Shown: positions 44,799-54,404, numbered from the stretch's first letter. The stretch: DNA of 64,000 bases from Gloeothece verrucosa PCC 7822 (GCF_000147335.1 NC_014501.1:1689501-1753500); one strand, 5' to 3'. Made by a program: numbers and translations. The notes: generated by a model from the letters alone, not told the origin.

Positions 44799-45392
44799 CT
44801 AGATTTCATAATGCCAAACCTCTTCTTCACGTAGAACAATTCTGTGTAAAGGATAACGCTCGATTACTCCTTGTTGCTCCAATTGATTAATAGCTCGTGT
44901 AATAGTAACACGAGTTGAGCCTAATATTTCAGAAAGTTCCTGATGAGTTAAACGTAAATCAATTAATTGCCCTGTGGCGGCTACTCGACCAAACTTTTGA
45001 GCAAGCCAAGTTAATAAACTCATGAGCATAGGCTCAATTCTTTTATGACTACGGATAAATGCTAATTCTTCTAACTGCTGAATGTGAGATAAGAACATTT
45101 CAGTAAATTGATAACTGTCAGTGGTGGGAACCGAAATAGCTTTAACAGATGTTAAACACTCCATTTGATAAGGTTGAACTCGGGTTAAAGCTTGTCCGAC
45201 AATATCCCCCGGCCCCCATAATCCTAAAATCACGAGATTACCGTCTTCATGCCATGAAGAAGTCCGCACCACTCCACTCTCTATTTTCCAAAGAACATCG
45301 GGTTTAAGAGGGATAAAAGAACGCCGCTTAAAAGACCAATTGTTTTTAGATTTGAATTGAGGTGTTACCGATAAAGAAGCAGAAAGAGTCAT
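44799..45392 (-). CDS. Crp/Fnr-family transcriptional regulator
   Basis: 197 residues: a shortened cyclic-nucleotide-like sensor domain (LWKIESGVVRTSSWHEDGNLVILGLWGPGDIVGQ) and a C-terminal winged helix (LRLTHQELSEILGSTRVTITRAINQLEQQGVIERY). The ligand-binding loop of cAMP receptors is absent. A Crp-type regulator, CysR, controls sulfate uptake in Synechococcus; its location 19 bp after cysE makes a sulfur role attractive, but this is inference. Confidence 0.85.
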   Translation of the reverse strand: MTLSASLSVTPQFKSKNNWSFKRRSFIPLKPDVLWKIESGVVRTSSWHEDGNLVILGLWGPGDIVGQALTRVQPYQMECLTSVKAISVPTTDSYQFTEMFLSHIQQLEELAFIRSHKRIEPMLMSLLTWLAQKFGRVAATGQLIDLRLTHQELSEILGSTRVTITRAINQLEQQGVIERYPLHRIVLREEEVWHYEI

Positions 45393-45411
45393 AATTTATC
45401 CCAAATAAAAA

Positions 45412-46137
45412 TTAAATTCCAGAGCCATCGAGAAATTCTTCAATAACCTTATTATTCTGTGCCTTAGCTTGATGAGTTAATAGAAAGTAATGATCAGGTA
45501 AATTAGTCTCAAGCTGTAAGTGTTCAACTTGTTCCTCTAAAGCTTTAACCCGTTCAAATAAAGTTTTAATCACTTCTGCCGGTAAATCCCGATGATAATC
45601 CGAGGCTAAATTTTCTTCTGACAAATCCTTTCTTTCAATCACACGCCCAGGTATGCCGATGACGGTACTATTACTCGGTACATCTTGTAAAACCACAGCA
45701 CCGGCACCAACACAGACATGATCTCCGATGTGGATATTACCCAAAATCTTAGCTCCTGCTTCCACAGTCACATACTCTCCTAAAGTAGGATGACGTTTTC
45801 CAGTGGTAGAAGATGTCCCTCCTAAAGTGACTCCTTCTCGAATCACGGTATAGTCTCCTACACAAGCCGTTTCTCCAATCACAATGCCCATCCCATGAGC
45901 AATAAACACTCCTTGACCAATTTTTGCGCCTGGATGAATTTCAATCCCTGTCAAAAAACGATTCAGTTGAGAAATCAAACGAGGAATTACAGGCAAACCC
46001 TTTTTATAAAGTTGATGACTAATTCGATGCAGCAGTATAGCTTGGAATCCAGGATCACAAAAGACTAGATTGAGCCAATGGTCAATTGCCGGATTATTTG
46101 GCTTTTCCCTGTAAGTTTTGCAGTCCGTTGACAACAT
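45412..46137 (-). CDS. cysE: Serine O-acetyltransferase
   Basis: Acetylates L-serine with acetyl-CoA, the first step of cysteine synthesis. From ATG 46137 (AAGGAG nearby) it has 241 residues; a GTG at 46149 is possible. The left-handed beta-helix is visible as hexapeptide repeats (IHPGAKIGQGVFIAHGMGIV, GETACVGDYTVIREGVTLGG, VEAGAKILGNIHIGDHVCVG). The usual N-terminal helical domain is short, as in cyanobacterial and Bacillus CysE. Followed by the Crp-type gene in one likely operon, with an Rrf2 gene divergent upstream. Confidence 0.92.
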   Translation of the reverse strand: MLSTDCKTYREKPNNPAIDHWLNLVFCDPGFQAILLHRISHQLYKKGLPVIPRLISQLNRFLTGIEIHPGAKIGQGVFIAHGMGIVIGETACVGDYTVIREGVTLGGTSSTTGKRHPTLGEYVTVEAGAKILGNIHIGDHVCVGAGAVVLQDVPSNSTVIGIPGRVIERKDLSEENLASDYHRDLPAEVIKTLFERVKALEEQVEHLQLETNLPDHYFLLTHQAKAQNNKVIEEFLDGSGI

Positions 46138-46384
46138 AGTTAGTCTCACTCCTTATAGTGAGGCAAGGTTTAGGGATAGTTCCCCCTGCCTGTGCCAATC
46201 GATTTTCTCTGAGTAGAGTATTTTTTCAATTTCAGGGGCTGATTGGAGAACAACTCTCTGCTTTTAATATACATTAAGTTGATAAAAATAGTGTAATTTA
46301 GAAATAAGTTTTTGACATAAAGGCTCAAGTCGTCGTAAAACAAAGTAAGTTGCTCTAGAAATTGTTGTATTTTTAGATACAAAG

Positions 46385-46840
46385 TTGGATAGTCAAAATT
46401 ACATTCTCTTGAGTTTGCCGTCAAAAGTTGAATATGCCTTACTAGCGTTGTTAGAAATGGCTTCTCAACCGGATCTCAAAAAACCTCTGACGGTCAATGA
46501 AATTACCGCCAAGCAACCCATTCCTGAACGCTACCTAGAACAAATTTTTGCTTCTTTAAGGCGTGGCGGGTTGCTTAAAAGCCAACGTGGTTCTAAAGGC
46601 GGCTATGTCTTAGCTCGTGAGCCACAGGATATTACTTTGTTAGAAATTGTCTCAATTATCGAAGGTAATCGACAAATTAAAGAAAATATGGATGTATCAA
46701 CTGTAGAGATGAAACTGATTCAAGAAAGTTGGCAACAAGCTAACCAAGCCGCTCAATCAATCTTGGGGCAATATACCCTCTTAGATTTATGCAAGCAGCG
46801 CGAATCTTACATTCAACAGAGTTTGATGTATTACATTTAG
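46385..46840 (+). CDS. Rrf2-family transcriptional regulator
   Basis: 151 residues from a TTG at 46385. The core is canonical: LPSKVEYALLALLEMASQ, QPIPERYLEQIFASLRRGGL, LLKSQRGSKGGYVLAREPQD, ITLLEIVSIIEG. The Cys triad of IscR is absent, placing it with CymR-like members. CymR controls cysteine genes in Firmicutes. Divergent from cysE (about 250 bp), which makes cysE the natural target; inferred. Start codon uncertain because no ATG precedes the core. Confidence 0.83.
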   Translation: MDSQNYILLSLPSKVEYALLALLEMASQPDLKKPLTVNEITAKQPIPERYLEQIFASLRRGGLLKSQRGSKGGYVLAREPQDITLLEIVSIIEGNRQIKENMDVSTVEMKLIQESWQQANQAAQSILGQYTLLDLCKQRESYIQQSLMYYI

Positions 46841-47014
46841 TCAATGGTCAAGAGTCATTAGTCATTAGGCAACAGGGAGTGAGGAAGGGAATTGGGGTGG
46901 AAGCGAAGCACTCACAAGCGTCGCTATCCTTTGCCGCAAAAAAAAGGGAAAATTACGAGTGGCTAATGGCCGCAAGCAAGAACTACCTAGTAACCCATGA
47001 CTAATGACGATTAA

Positions 47015-48361
47015 CTATTGACAAACCTGTTGAAGTGTGCTAAAGAATTCTGGATAGGAAATCGAAGCGGCTTGAGCGCGGTGAATGGTTGTGGAATAAC
47101 TAGCATTGAGGGCAGCAATGGCTAAACTCATGGCAATACGATGATCGGTATAACTATCGACTTGTGCCCCAACTAAAGAGCCACCGCCAGTGATTTCTAA
47201 ACCGTCCGGTAATTCAGTAATCTTAGCCCCCATACGGTTCAATTCAGAAGCCATAACCGCAAGGCGATCGCTTTCTTTGACCCGTAATTCTTGGGCATCG
47301 CGGATAACCGTCGTGCCTTGGGCGAATACCGCAGCCACAGCCAGGATGGGAATTTCATCAATTAAACGCGGAATTAAATCGCCGCTAATGGTACAAGCTT
47401 GTAACTGGCTGTATTGAACCTGAATATCGGCCACCGGTTCGCCAGTGACTTCTCGCTGGTTTAAAAGAGTCAAATCTGCCCCCATCATCTCTAAAACGTC
47501 TAAAATTCCGGTACGAGTAGGATTAATCCCCACATTTTCAATAATTAACTCAGAACCCGGCACAATAGACCCCGCTACTAACCAGAAAGCCGCAGAACTA
47601 ATATCGCCAGGCACAATAACCGTTTGTCCGCTTAAGCGAGTCGGACCAATCACACTAACACTATGGGTTTGAGGGTCGATTTCTAGATCAGCCCCAAACG
47701 CTTTTAACATCCTTTCGCTGTGGTCCCTTGATAAAGCCGGTTCAGTCACCGTTGTTTTACCGTCGATACTTAAACCAGCCAACAAAATACAGGATTTAAC
47801 CTGAGCAGAAGCAATCGGAGAATGATAATGAATTGGCTTGAGTTGTTGTCCAGACACCGCTAAGGGAGCCAGAGAATTATTCTTTCTGCCCCAAATTTGT
47901 GCCCCCATTTCTTGTAAAGGTTTAACCACACGAGACATAGGGCGTGAGCGTAAAGAACTATCTCCAGTTACCGTAAAAAAGCGCCCAGGATGAGACGCTA
48001 ATAGCCCTAACATCAATCTTAAAGTGGTGCCGGAGTTGCCCGCATCCAAAACATCAGCCGGTTCAGTTAGATTGCCTAATCCTATCCCAGAGACGACAAT
48101 TTTTTCAGTATTTAGCTCGGAAATTTCTGCCCCCAAGGCGCGAAAGCAACTGGCGGTACTGCGGGGGTCTTCTCCTAACAAGAGTCCCTTGATGACGGTT
48201 TCTCCTGCGGCTAATGCGCCCAACATTAAGGCACGATGGGAGATAGATTTATCTCCGGGAACGGTTATTTTGCCCTTTAAGGATAAACCTGAACTCGGAG
48301 GAGTAATGATTAACTCTTGCTGTTGTTCGACGGATTTTAAGCTAACGATGGAGGATGACAT
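47015..48361 (-). CDS. aroA: 3-phosphoshikimate 1-carboxyvinyltransferase (EPSP synthase)
   Basis: Transfers enolpyruvyl from PEP to shikimate-3-phosphate in aromatic amino acid synthesis. 448 residues with [35 protein letters not shown] and [20 protein letters not shown], the expected substrate-binding motifs. The Gly and Ala/Pro positions around the PEP site look like a class II-type (glyphosate-tolerant-like) sequence; that is a family impression, not tested. Standard length. Heptamer-rich spacers flank both ends. Confidence 0.94.
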   Translation of the reverse strand: MSSSIVSLKSVEQQQELIITPPSSGLSLKGKITVPGDKSISHRALMLGALAAGETVIKGLLLGEDPRSTASCFRALGAEISELNTEKIVVSGIGLGNLTEPADVLDAGNSGTTLRLMLGLLASHPGRFFTVTGDSSLRSRPMSRVVKPLQEMGAQIWGRKNNSLAPLAVSGQQLKPIHYHSPIASAQVKSCILLAGLSIDGKTTVTEPALSRDHSERMLKAFGADLEIDPQTHSVSVIGPTRLSGQTVIVPGDISSAAFWLVAGSIVPGSELIIENVGINPTRTGILDVLEMMGADLTLLNQREVTGEPVADIQVQYSQLQACTISGDLIPRLIDEIPILAVAAVFAQGTTVIRDAQELRVKESDRLAVMASELNRMGAKITELPDGLEITGGGSLVGAQVDSYTDHRIAMSLAIAALNASYSTTIHRAQAASISYPEFFSTLQQVCQ

Positions 48362-48623
48362 AGTTTTTAAGTTAACAATTAACAGTTAACAGTGAACAGT
48401 TTTCAGTCATTAGTTAGATAATTGCTGATTCCTGTTTACTGCTTACTGATTACTGTTCCCTGAGCAGTGGTCAATTGTCAATTGTCTATTTTGCGTCTTC
48501 ACTGAACACCGAGTAGGAGAAAGCCGCAAAGGGCAAAGGGCAAAGGGGAAGGGGCAAAGGGGAAAGGGCAAAGGGCAAAGACAACTATTGACTACTGACT
48601 ACTGACTATTGACTAATAACTCA
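48362..48623. repeat. Dense cluster of heptamer-type tandem repeats
   Basis: Three families lie side by side: TTAACAGT-like units (48365-48410), GGGCAAA/GGGGAAA-type units at 48527-48580, and GACTACT/GACTATT units at 48587-48615. There is no gene in the 262 bp between aroA and the DUF1517 gene. Typical of cyanobacterial STRR intergenic repeats. Confidence 0.8.
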
Positions 48624-49631
48624 TTAAACTAATTGCATCATATCTGTATAGTGGCTGATAAACTCCTCATAGGTGAGGCTATCAGATTCCTCTTGAGGAC
48701 TCCAGATTAACTCCAACTTCATCAAATAGTCAGGGGGGACATTAGCCAATCTTTCGAGCGCTTGTTTTAACTCCTCTATGGAATGAATCTGCTTAAATAG
48801 AGGGCGAGTATCGGCTGTTCCTAACAAAAGAGTAACGATAATATAAGCCGCACTTTCATCAGCCGCAAGCTTAATGTCTTGATGTTCGATTTTGCCATTA
48901 ATATTAGTCAGCGTCTCCGCACACAGTTTACTGCGTTCCTTTAAAGATAACTGGTTAAAATCTGCTTCAGCTTGATCAATTTTCATCGACTTCGAAGTAG
49001 CTAAACCATGACTCCAGTCTTCGGAATGCCTTAAAAGCACCAGCACCGACTCTTGTAAAAGTTCCCATAAACCCTGCTTACTATTGGGATCTACTCTAAC
49101 AATTAATTCAGATAACTCTGATTGAACGCCTGTGGCTTTCGCTAATAAAGCTACCTGTAATTTAGTAAGAGTGACAATCTGATTATCCGCTTTGCGTGTG
49201 CCTTTTGGAGTAGCCGCTAAACTCTTGAAAATACTATAAATCACCGCAAAAAGAATTAGAGCCATCAAGCTCAATAAAATAATATTCACAAACAGCATTG
49301 CTCCAGCATTATTGCTAGTGCCGGCGGGGGCATAATGATCATCATCACCCATTTCAATCTCAATTTCAGTGTGAGAACCATGAGTTCGACGAGAATGATC
49401 ATGAGATGTCGAGCCGCTACTTGAAGAAGAACTTGAAGAACTACTATGGCTAGAACTCCTAGAAAATGAGCCGCCACTACTGCGTCCCCCACTACGGCGG
49501 GCTTCAACTTGTGAACCAATATTAACCCAAGAGGTTTGTGAAGTGGTTCTTGATAAGGGAATATCTAGCTTAATAAGACTTAAGGTTAAAGTTGTGACGA
49601 GAAGAAGTTTAAGATTAATATTTTTGAACAT
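48624..49631 (-). CDS. DUF1517-family membrane protein
   Basis: 335 residues from ATG 49631; a TTG further upstream is unlikely. Signal/anchor start MFKNINLKLLLVTTLTLSLI, then a Ser/Arg/Gly-rich low-complexity region with a long serine run and HDHSRRTHGSHTEIEIEMGD, a membrane helix (LFVNIILLSLMALILFAVIYSIF) and the DUF1517 domain (QIVTLTKLQVALLAKATGVQ...SKLCAETLTNINGK). Such proteins are conserved in cyanobacteria and plastids; their role is unclear. Confidence 0.82.
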   Translation of the reverse strand: MFKNINLKLLLVTTLTLSLIKLDIPLSRTTSQTSWVNIGSQVEARRSGGRSSGGSFSRSSSHSSSSSSSSSSGSTSHDHSRRTHGSHTEIEIEMGDDDHYAPAGTSNNAGAMLFVNIILLSLMALILFAVIYSIFKSLAATPKGTRKADNQIVTLTKLQVALLAKATGVQSELSELIVRVDPNSKQGLWELLQESVLVLLRHSEDWSHGLATSKSMKIDQAEADFNQLSLKERSKLCAETLTNINGKIEHQDIKLAADESAAYIIVTLLLGTADTRPLFKQIHSIEELKQALERLANVPPDYLMKLELIWSPQEESDSLTYEEFISHYTDMMQLV

Positions 49632-49873
49632 AATCGAAGTACGAAAAACTCTAGTTATAGAGTTCCCCAAATTTAAACTAAATACGTCACAAAAATAAAA
49701 GATAAAGTCTCGTCCCTGGCTCTAAGTGCTATTTTAATGTCTCAACGCCCTAATCCGCACATAGCCTATGTAGGTGTGCCTTCGCTGTTGGTCAGTCCCT
49801 CGCGGTGCGAAATATCAGGCTTAGTTCGTATAGCTAGAGGCTTAGGCCTGTGGGAATTTAAAGCAGGATTATT

Positions 49874-50686
49874 TTACAGTTTAAAGACCTTTTTTAAAGT
49901 AGGAATTTTCGCTTTTCCAATGCCGCAGTTTAAGCTAGTAATTGGGTTTAAGCTTTTCCATTTACTTTTAGATTCTGTAAAAATAATATCGGCTATTTTG
50001 TCGGCATTAATCTTTTCAAATCCATCGATTTTATAAGTCGATAAATAGTTCAGCCGCTCAAATATTTCCTCTCTAGAGGCGCGTTTAATACTAATGATTT
50101 CTGGTGGGTGAGGTGGGGGAATTTCTGGCTCACTAGGAACGGGTTCGAGAAAAAATACTTGTTTGAGACTGTCTAATTTTTTGCCTTGAGTAATGCCACA
50201 TTTTAATTTAGGAATTTCATTAAAGGTTTTCCACTTAGCCCGAGTAGGACTACTGGCTATTTTTTCACTGGCTATGAGGATTTTTAAGGCTTTTAGTTCA
50301 CTATTTGGTTGTTCTTGTAAATATTTTAAAGCGGCCTGAATAGTTTCTCCAGAAGCAGTATTTAAGTTAACTTTGGGCGGCATTTCGCCATTGAGGATTT
50401 TGACTTGTTCGATGCTCTCTTGTTTCGCTTCTATTACAATACACCATACTCTCTCTAATACGAGTTTTTTAGCCACTACATAAATCAGAGGGTTACTCAC
50501 TACTTGATATTGATACTCGGCTATTTCTTTGACAATTAAAGGTAGCCAGTTTCTTCCCTCTTCTTTTAATACGGCTTCTACGGCTCCCTGAATGATAAAT
50601 TCTGAAGCATAACATTCATCATTTGCGGGTTCGATATCTTCTACAGGAAGATACATTAATTTACCGATATTATCAAAGTCACTCAT
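49874..50686 (-). CDS. ParB-like protein with two helix-hairpin-helix-like modules
   Basis: 270 residues. N-terminal 95 residues follow the ParB/Srx-type plan (YLPVEDIEPANDECYASEFI, NWLPLIVKEIAEYQYQVVSN, KKLVLERVWCIVIE). Two tandem units then appear: VNLNTASGETIQAALKYLQE...KLKCGITQGKKLDSLKQVF (about 105-178) and IKRASREEIFERLNYLSTYK...LNCGIGKAKIPTLKKVF (about 200-270). Both recall ComEA/T2SK-like HhH DNA-binding motifs. A Pro-rich linker (EPEIPPPHPP) separates them. The ATG overlaps the stop of the upstream ParA gene by 8 bp, implying coupled translation. Confidence 0.7.
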   Translation of the reverse strand: MSDFDNIGKLMYLPVEDIEPANDECYASEFIIQGAVEAVLKEEGRNWLPLIVKEIAEYQYQVVSNPLIYVVAKKLVLERVWCIVIEAKQESIEQVKILNGEMPPKVNLNTASGETIQAALKYLQEQPNSELKALKILIASEKIASSPTRAKWKTFNEIPKLKCGITQGKKLDSLKQVFFLEPVPSEPEIPPPHPPEIISIKRASREEIFERLNYLSTYKIDGFEKINADKIADIIFTESKSKWKSLNPITSLNCGIGKAKIPTLKKVFKL

Positions 50687-52100
50687 TGATAAAATACTCC
50701 TTGGCTAAAGCTAAATAATATTGATAAGCCGTTTGATGACTAAGCGCGGCTGGACGACGGGAAAACGCAGCACTCGCTACAATGGCATATTGAGGAATAT
50801 TAAAAACTGATTGATCAGCTAAACCATTAATAGATTTAGGATAAAATAAAGAAAATAATTCCTCATCTCTCAGCGAACCTCTAGGAGTTTCTATAGTTAG
50901 CAATTTTTTGATTTCTTCATGAGTTGTTTTCATTTGAGCTTCGGTAGAACTGTGCTGGTTAAAAAAGATAGGTAAAGCTATAGGGATTCCATATTCATGA
51001 TTTTTTCGTCTTTCATCTTGAATTTCTGGGAGATATTGTTTAATCACTTTTTTAGCATTTTTCAAAGAAGCAAAATTATTAGAATTAGTAGGAATTAACA
51101 CTACATCTGAAGCATAGACACAACTTTTACTCAAAAATGACCAGTTAGTCGGACTATCAAAAATAATATAATCATAACAATTTAACAAGGGATGAATCAG
51201 CCTTCTTAGCCGAGTATTTCCGCCTTGTATTTGAGCCATTTTTATTTCATTTGTCATGATTTCTTCTAATTTATCATCAGGACAAATCAAATCAAAAACA
51301 TGAACTTGTTTCTGTTTTAGTTGAATAAAAAAAGGTTGAATAACATCATCAATATTGATTTTTGTATTCATTAACGCATCAGAAAATTTAACGCTTGCCT
51401 CTCCTTTTCCTAAAGAAGCGGTTAAATCTCCTTGTTGTGGATCAAAATCAATGACCAAAACCTTCTTATTGAGAATTCCTAAAACCGAGGCTAAATTAGC
51501 CACTGTTGTGCTTTTACCCACTCCTCCCTTGTCATTATATACACAGATAGACAAGGCTCTCGGAGTTTGATTAATAAAACGTTTTATTTGAGTAATAATT
51601 TGCTCTATATTATCTTTCTTGATTAGATAGTTTTCTGTAGCTGGAAAGACAACTTTTCCGTGTCGGCGAAACAGTTGGATATGTTCAGAATTAGTAATAA
51701 TTCCCCATTGGGCAGTTTTACAGTTAGGTGAGAGTAAATAATCTTTGATTTGTATTTGAGCATCTTTGTATTGGGGTGTACCTGTGGCTAAATTAATCTT
51801 TGCGCCGCCATTGGTTTGTCTGCCTTTAGCTTCGATGAGAAGATAGGGATTAGTTTTAGCTTTGATAAAAATTGCCTTATGGTTATTTTTCCTAGCCGCA
51901 TAATCTACTTTACAAGAACCCTTACCTGTAGAAAATTCTGGAAACCACTCTTGTTGACTAAACCCGAGTTCTGCTAAAAGAGGCTCTACGAAAAGCTTAC
52001 AGACAAGGGGTTCATTAGCATTATATGGAATAGACTCTAAAATTTCTTGCCAATTGAGCCTAATTTCGTTGTCATCGAAGGATATAGGTTGAGCAACCAT
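50679..52100 (-). CDS. ParA/MinD-type ATPase fused to an N-terminal HsdR_N-like nuclease domain
   Basis: 473 residues. Residues 1-165 resemble the N-terminal domain of type I restriction HsdR proteins, with a PD-(D/E)XK-type D66 (KVDYA) and E90-A-K92 (LLIEAKG), then a TNSEHIQLFRRHG strand. Residues about 183-470 are a ParA ATPase: deviant Walker A KGGVGKST (191-198), DFDPQQGD near 218 and DYIIFDSPT. ParA proteins load plasmids, chromosomes or other cargo on DNA. The combination with a nuclease-like sensor is uncommon and could be partition, defence or DNA repair. Domain reading from motifs, no search. Confidence 0.8.
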   Translation of the reverse strand: MVAQPISFDDNEIRLNWQEILESIPYNANEPLVCKLFVEPLLAELGFSQQEWFPEFSTGKGSCKVDYAARKNNHKAIFIKAKTNPYLLIEAKGRQTNGGAKINLATGTPQYKDAQIQIKDYLLSPNCKTAQWGIITNSEHIQLFRRHGKVVFPATENYLIKKDNIEQIITQIKRFINQTPRALSICVYNDKGGVGKSTTVANLASVLGILNKKVLVIDFDPQQGDLTASLGKGEASVKFSDALMNTKINIDDVIQPFFIQLKQKQVHVFDLICPDDKLEEIMTNEIKMAQIQGGNTRLRRLIHPLLNCYDYIIFDSPTNWSFLSKSCVYASDVVLIPTNSNNFASLKNAKKVIKQYLPEIQDERRKNHEYGIPIALPIFFNQHSSTEAQMKTTHEEIKKLLTIETPRGSLRDEELFSLFYPKSINGLADQSVFNIPQYAIVASAAFSRRPAALSHQTAYQYYLALAKEYFINE

Positions 52101-52436
52101 AATACTCTCTATAAAAGGTTACAGTTTTAAAGTACCCAGAAGCTCAAGCAAAAATAACACAAGCAGCCATTATTAGCCCTAAATTTCTGGCTCTAAACGC
52201 CCATAAGCTCAAAAACCGCTTTTTTGGCTCTCTTCAGTCTTGATGAAGGTTCTTAATAATTAATCGAAAAAAGATTTGTACAGAATAAAACAGCCGCCGA
52301 ATTGGCAAGGGGTTTGCAGGATCTCTCTGAGTAGCGAACATTTAAGAAAATGATATAATTGCTATAATCCCAATAAAAATTATCAACAATTAAGTCTTAA
52401 AAGTCTTAACAAAACTCTCTACAGGAGAAATAGATT
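52101..52436. other. Divergent promoter spacer
   Basis: 336 bp between the ParA fusion gene and the 151-residue gene. No frame, hairpin or known RNA recognised. AAAATGATATAATTGC (52348-52363) contains a TATAAT-like -10. Confidence 0.4.
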
Positions 52437-52892
52437 ATGTATCCTTGGTTATGGTGGTGGTCCCCTTCTTTTAATTTTCCTTTCAGTGGTGCTGTCAATC
52501 AAGATATTGAGACAGATTGGTTTAGTGATGAAATTACTCCTGAATCTGGAGATGCTACCATTGAAAGAAAAGTATTCCGTGATGTCGCTTCCTATGGAAC
52601 CCAACTTGGACTTCTTAATGAGGCAGTCTTAGCTCTAGCTCAAGAATTGGACTCCGATACTCTTGAAAATAACAAGGCTTTAAGACGATTAAAAACCCTG
52701 CAAGAGCAAGTCCAGCAAGTTAAAAACCAAACCCAAGCTCAGGCGCGAACGAGAGCTAAAAAAATCTTAGATCAATTGGTAGAAGAAGACCCAGATTATC
52801 TGGCTAGTTTACTGGAAAGTTATGCAACAAAAATTCGCGCCGCTTCCCATGCAACAAATAACGGTGATAATCAAGTTTCAGAAGTTTCTTAA
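52437..52892 (+). CDS. Hypothetical coiled-coil protein
   Basis: 151 residues. An aromatic N-terminus (MYPWLWWWSPSFNFPFSG) and a long helical stretch (LALAQELDSDTLENNKALRR, LKTLQEQVQQVKNQTQAQAR) ending EEDPDYLASLLESYATKI. ATG follows CAGGAGAAATAGATT, a good ribosome-binding site. No membrane span predicted. Family unknown to me. Confidence 0.6.
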   Translation: MYPWLWWWSPSFNFPFSGAVNQDIETDWFSDEITPESGDATIERKVFRDVASYGTQLGLLNEAVLALAQELDSDTLENNKALRRLKTLQEQVQQVKNQTQAQARTRAKKILDQLVEEDPDYLASLLESYATKIRAASHATNNGDNQVSEVS

Positions 52893-53049
52893 AACTTAAG
52901 CATTACCAAAGTATCAAGCGACTCTTCGGTGATCAAGCTGCCTAAAAGAGAAAATTAATCTAAGATTTTTTAGGCAATTTTGGGCAGGAGTTATAAACTA
53001 TAAATTAACCCACCAATACTGACGTGCTAATCCTTCCTTATTAGCAAAG

Positions 53050-53745
53050 ATGTTGGTAAAAGATCACCACTCACAGACGAACATGAGACATCATCACATC
53101 ACCACAGCACTACTCATCAGCTACCTATTAACCACTGGTTCGGCCCAAGCTTTACCCGTAAACAACGAGGTAAACTCAGTAGTAACCCATCTCGTGGGAA
53201 TTATGGATACCTCTGCTCAAGCGGCTGAAAATCCCAAAAAATCTAGTGTCCGTATGACCACTTGTCAAGTCACCTTTAGGGGAGCTAATGATTCAGTGCA
53301 GAACTCGTTCGGTTCCCCAGTCTATCTCTATCAAGAACAAGCACTAACCCAAGAATTAAATAAACCTTACCGTCAGCGCTTTCTTGAAATTCAACCCAGT
53401 GTCGGCCAAGAAACTGTCGAATCTAAATCCTATAAACCTGCACAACCAGAAACTTTAATCGGGTTATGTAACAAACCTGAATCTGAGAGAGTCTTACAAC
53501 AAAGTGACTTAGGAGAATTTGTTTGTAGAGTCTTTTTAAAACCTTCCCCTGATGGTTTTATTGGAGAAACCCCACCCGAAGGATGTCCGGCTAACGTTAG
53601 AGGAGCCGTAAAAATTACCAATACAATTATCCTTCATTCTCGAGGAATGGATACCTGGGATAAAGGTTATGATGCACAAGGTCATCAAGTTTGGGGAGCG
53701 AGAGAAGATGCTTACCAATATCGATGGGTTAACCAGCAAAGATAA
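53050..53745 (+). CDS. Secreted hypothetical protein
   Basis: 231 residues with a probable signal peptide after a short N-tail (MRHHHITTALLISYLLTTGS with cut near AQA-LP); ATG 53083 is an alternative start. The mature part is polar with several Cys (TTCQVTF, GLCNKP, EFVCRVF, EGCPANVRG) that may form disulfides. The segment encoded by 53295-53322 resembles the hairpin repeat at 11808. Unknown function. Confidence 0.65.
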   Translation: MLVKDHHSQTNMRHHHITTALLISYLLTTGSAQALPVNNEVNSVVTHLVGIMDTSAQAAENPKKSSVRMTTCQVTFRGANDSVQNSFGSPVYLYQEQALTQELNKPYRQRFLEIQPSVGQETVESKSYKPAQPETLIGLCNKPESERVLQQSDLGEFVCRVFLKPSPDGFIGETPPEGCPANVRGAVKITNTIILHSRGMDTWDKGYDAQGHQVWGAREDAYQYRWVNQQR

Positions 53746-53842
53746 AAAGACCTGTTGATTTTTAGGTAAATAATTTTTTTTTATGGCTAATTACGCAGCC
53801 AAACAGTCATAATAGTTATGGATGGCCTAAAAGGAGAACCAC

Positions 53843-54403
53843 ATGGCAATTTTACGTTTAGAAGATGGAACAACCTACACAGATTTAGAAAAAATTGCAT
53901 CGGAATTAGCCGCCCTAAACATTCAATTAAACTATTGGAGCGTAGGCGATGCTACCAATACCCAACACTTACTCGAATTAGCCGCCTTATCAGAAGAAGA
54001 AAAAGAGCAAGTTTTACAAGCATTAGACCACTACTTTGAGCAACTTCAACAAAGTTATGGTTATCAATCTCGGGACTTAATCGTGCTTCATCCTAATATT
54101 CCCAACTTAGATGTTTTAATGAGCAAATTTGAACGCTGTCACACTCATGCCGATGATGAAGTCCGTTATATTATTGACGGTGAAGGAGTATTTGGATTTG
54201 TACGTCCTGATGGCTCTCAAGTTGAATTAACCGTTGAACCCGAAGAATATGTCAATGTTCCTGCGGGGACAGAACACTGGTTTCATTTAACAGAGAAAAA
54301 ACGCATTAAAGCAGTACGTTATTTTATTACTACCGAAGGATGGGTTCCTGAATATACCGAGACAGAAATTCGCTTTCCGTCATTAGCTATAGCGGCTAAC
54401 TAA
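53843..54403 (+). CDS. mtnD: Acireductone dioxygenase
   Basis: Methionine-salvage enzyme that oxidises acireductone to 2-keto-4-methylthiobutyrate and formate (Fe form). 186 residues in a cupin fold. Metal ligands H100, H102, E106 (HTHADDE) and H145 (TEHWFHL) are all present. ATG follows AAAAGGAGAACCAC. Followed by a strong terminator at 54405-54451. No other mtn genes are next to it. Confidence 0.93.
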   Translation: MAILRLEDGTTYTDLEKIASELAALNIQLNYWSVGDATNTQHLLELAALSEEEKEQVLQALDHYFEQLQQSYGYQSRDLIVLHPNIPNLDVLMSKFERCHTHADDEVRYIIDGEGVFGFVRPDGSQVELTVEPEEYVNVPAGTEHWFHLTEKKRIKAVRYFITTEGWVPEYTETEIRFPSLAIAAN

Positions 54404-54404
54404 A

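Noticed and set aside
46170-46424. 84-residue leftward frame between cysE and the Rrf2 gene
   Set aside because: Covers the divergent promoter region and overlaps the start of the Rrf2 gene; composition is not protein-like.
46789-47004. 71-residue frame after the Rrf2 gene
   Set aside because: Overlaps the Rrf2 gene end and runs through heptamer repeat sequence (GTCATTAGTCATTAG).
49737-50036. 99-residue rightward frame opposite the ParB-like gene
   Set aside because: Antisense to a well-supported coding region; no motif.
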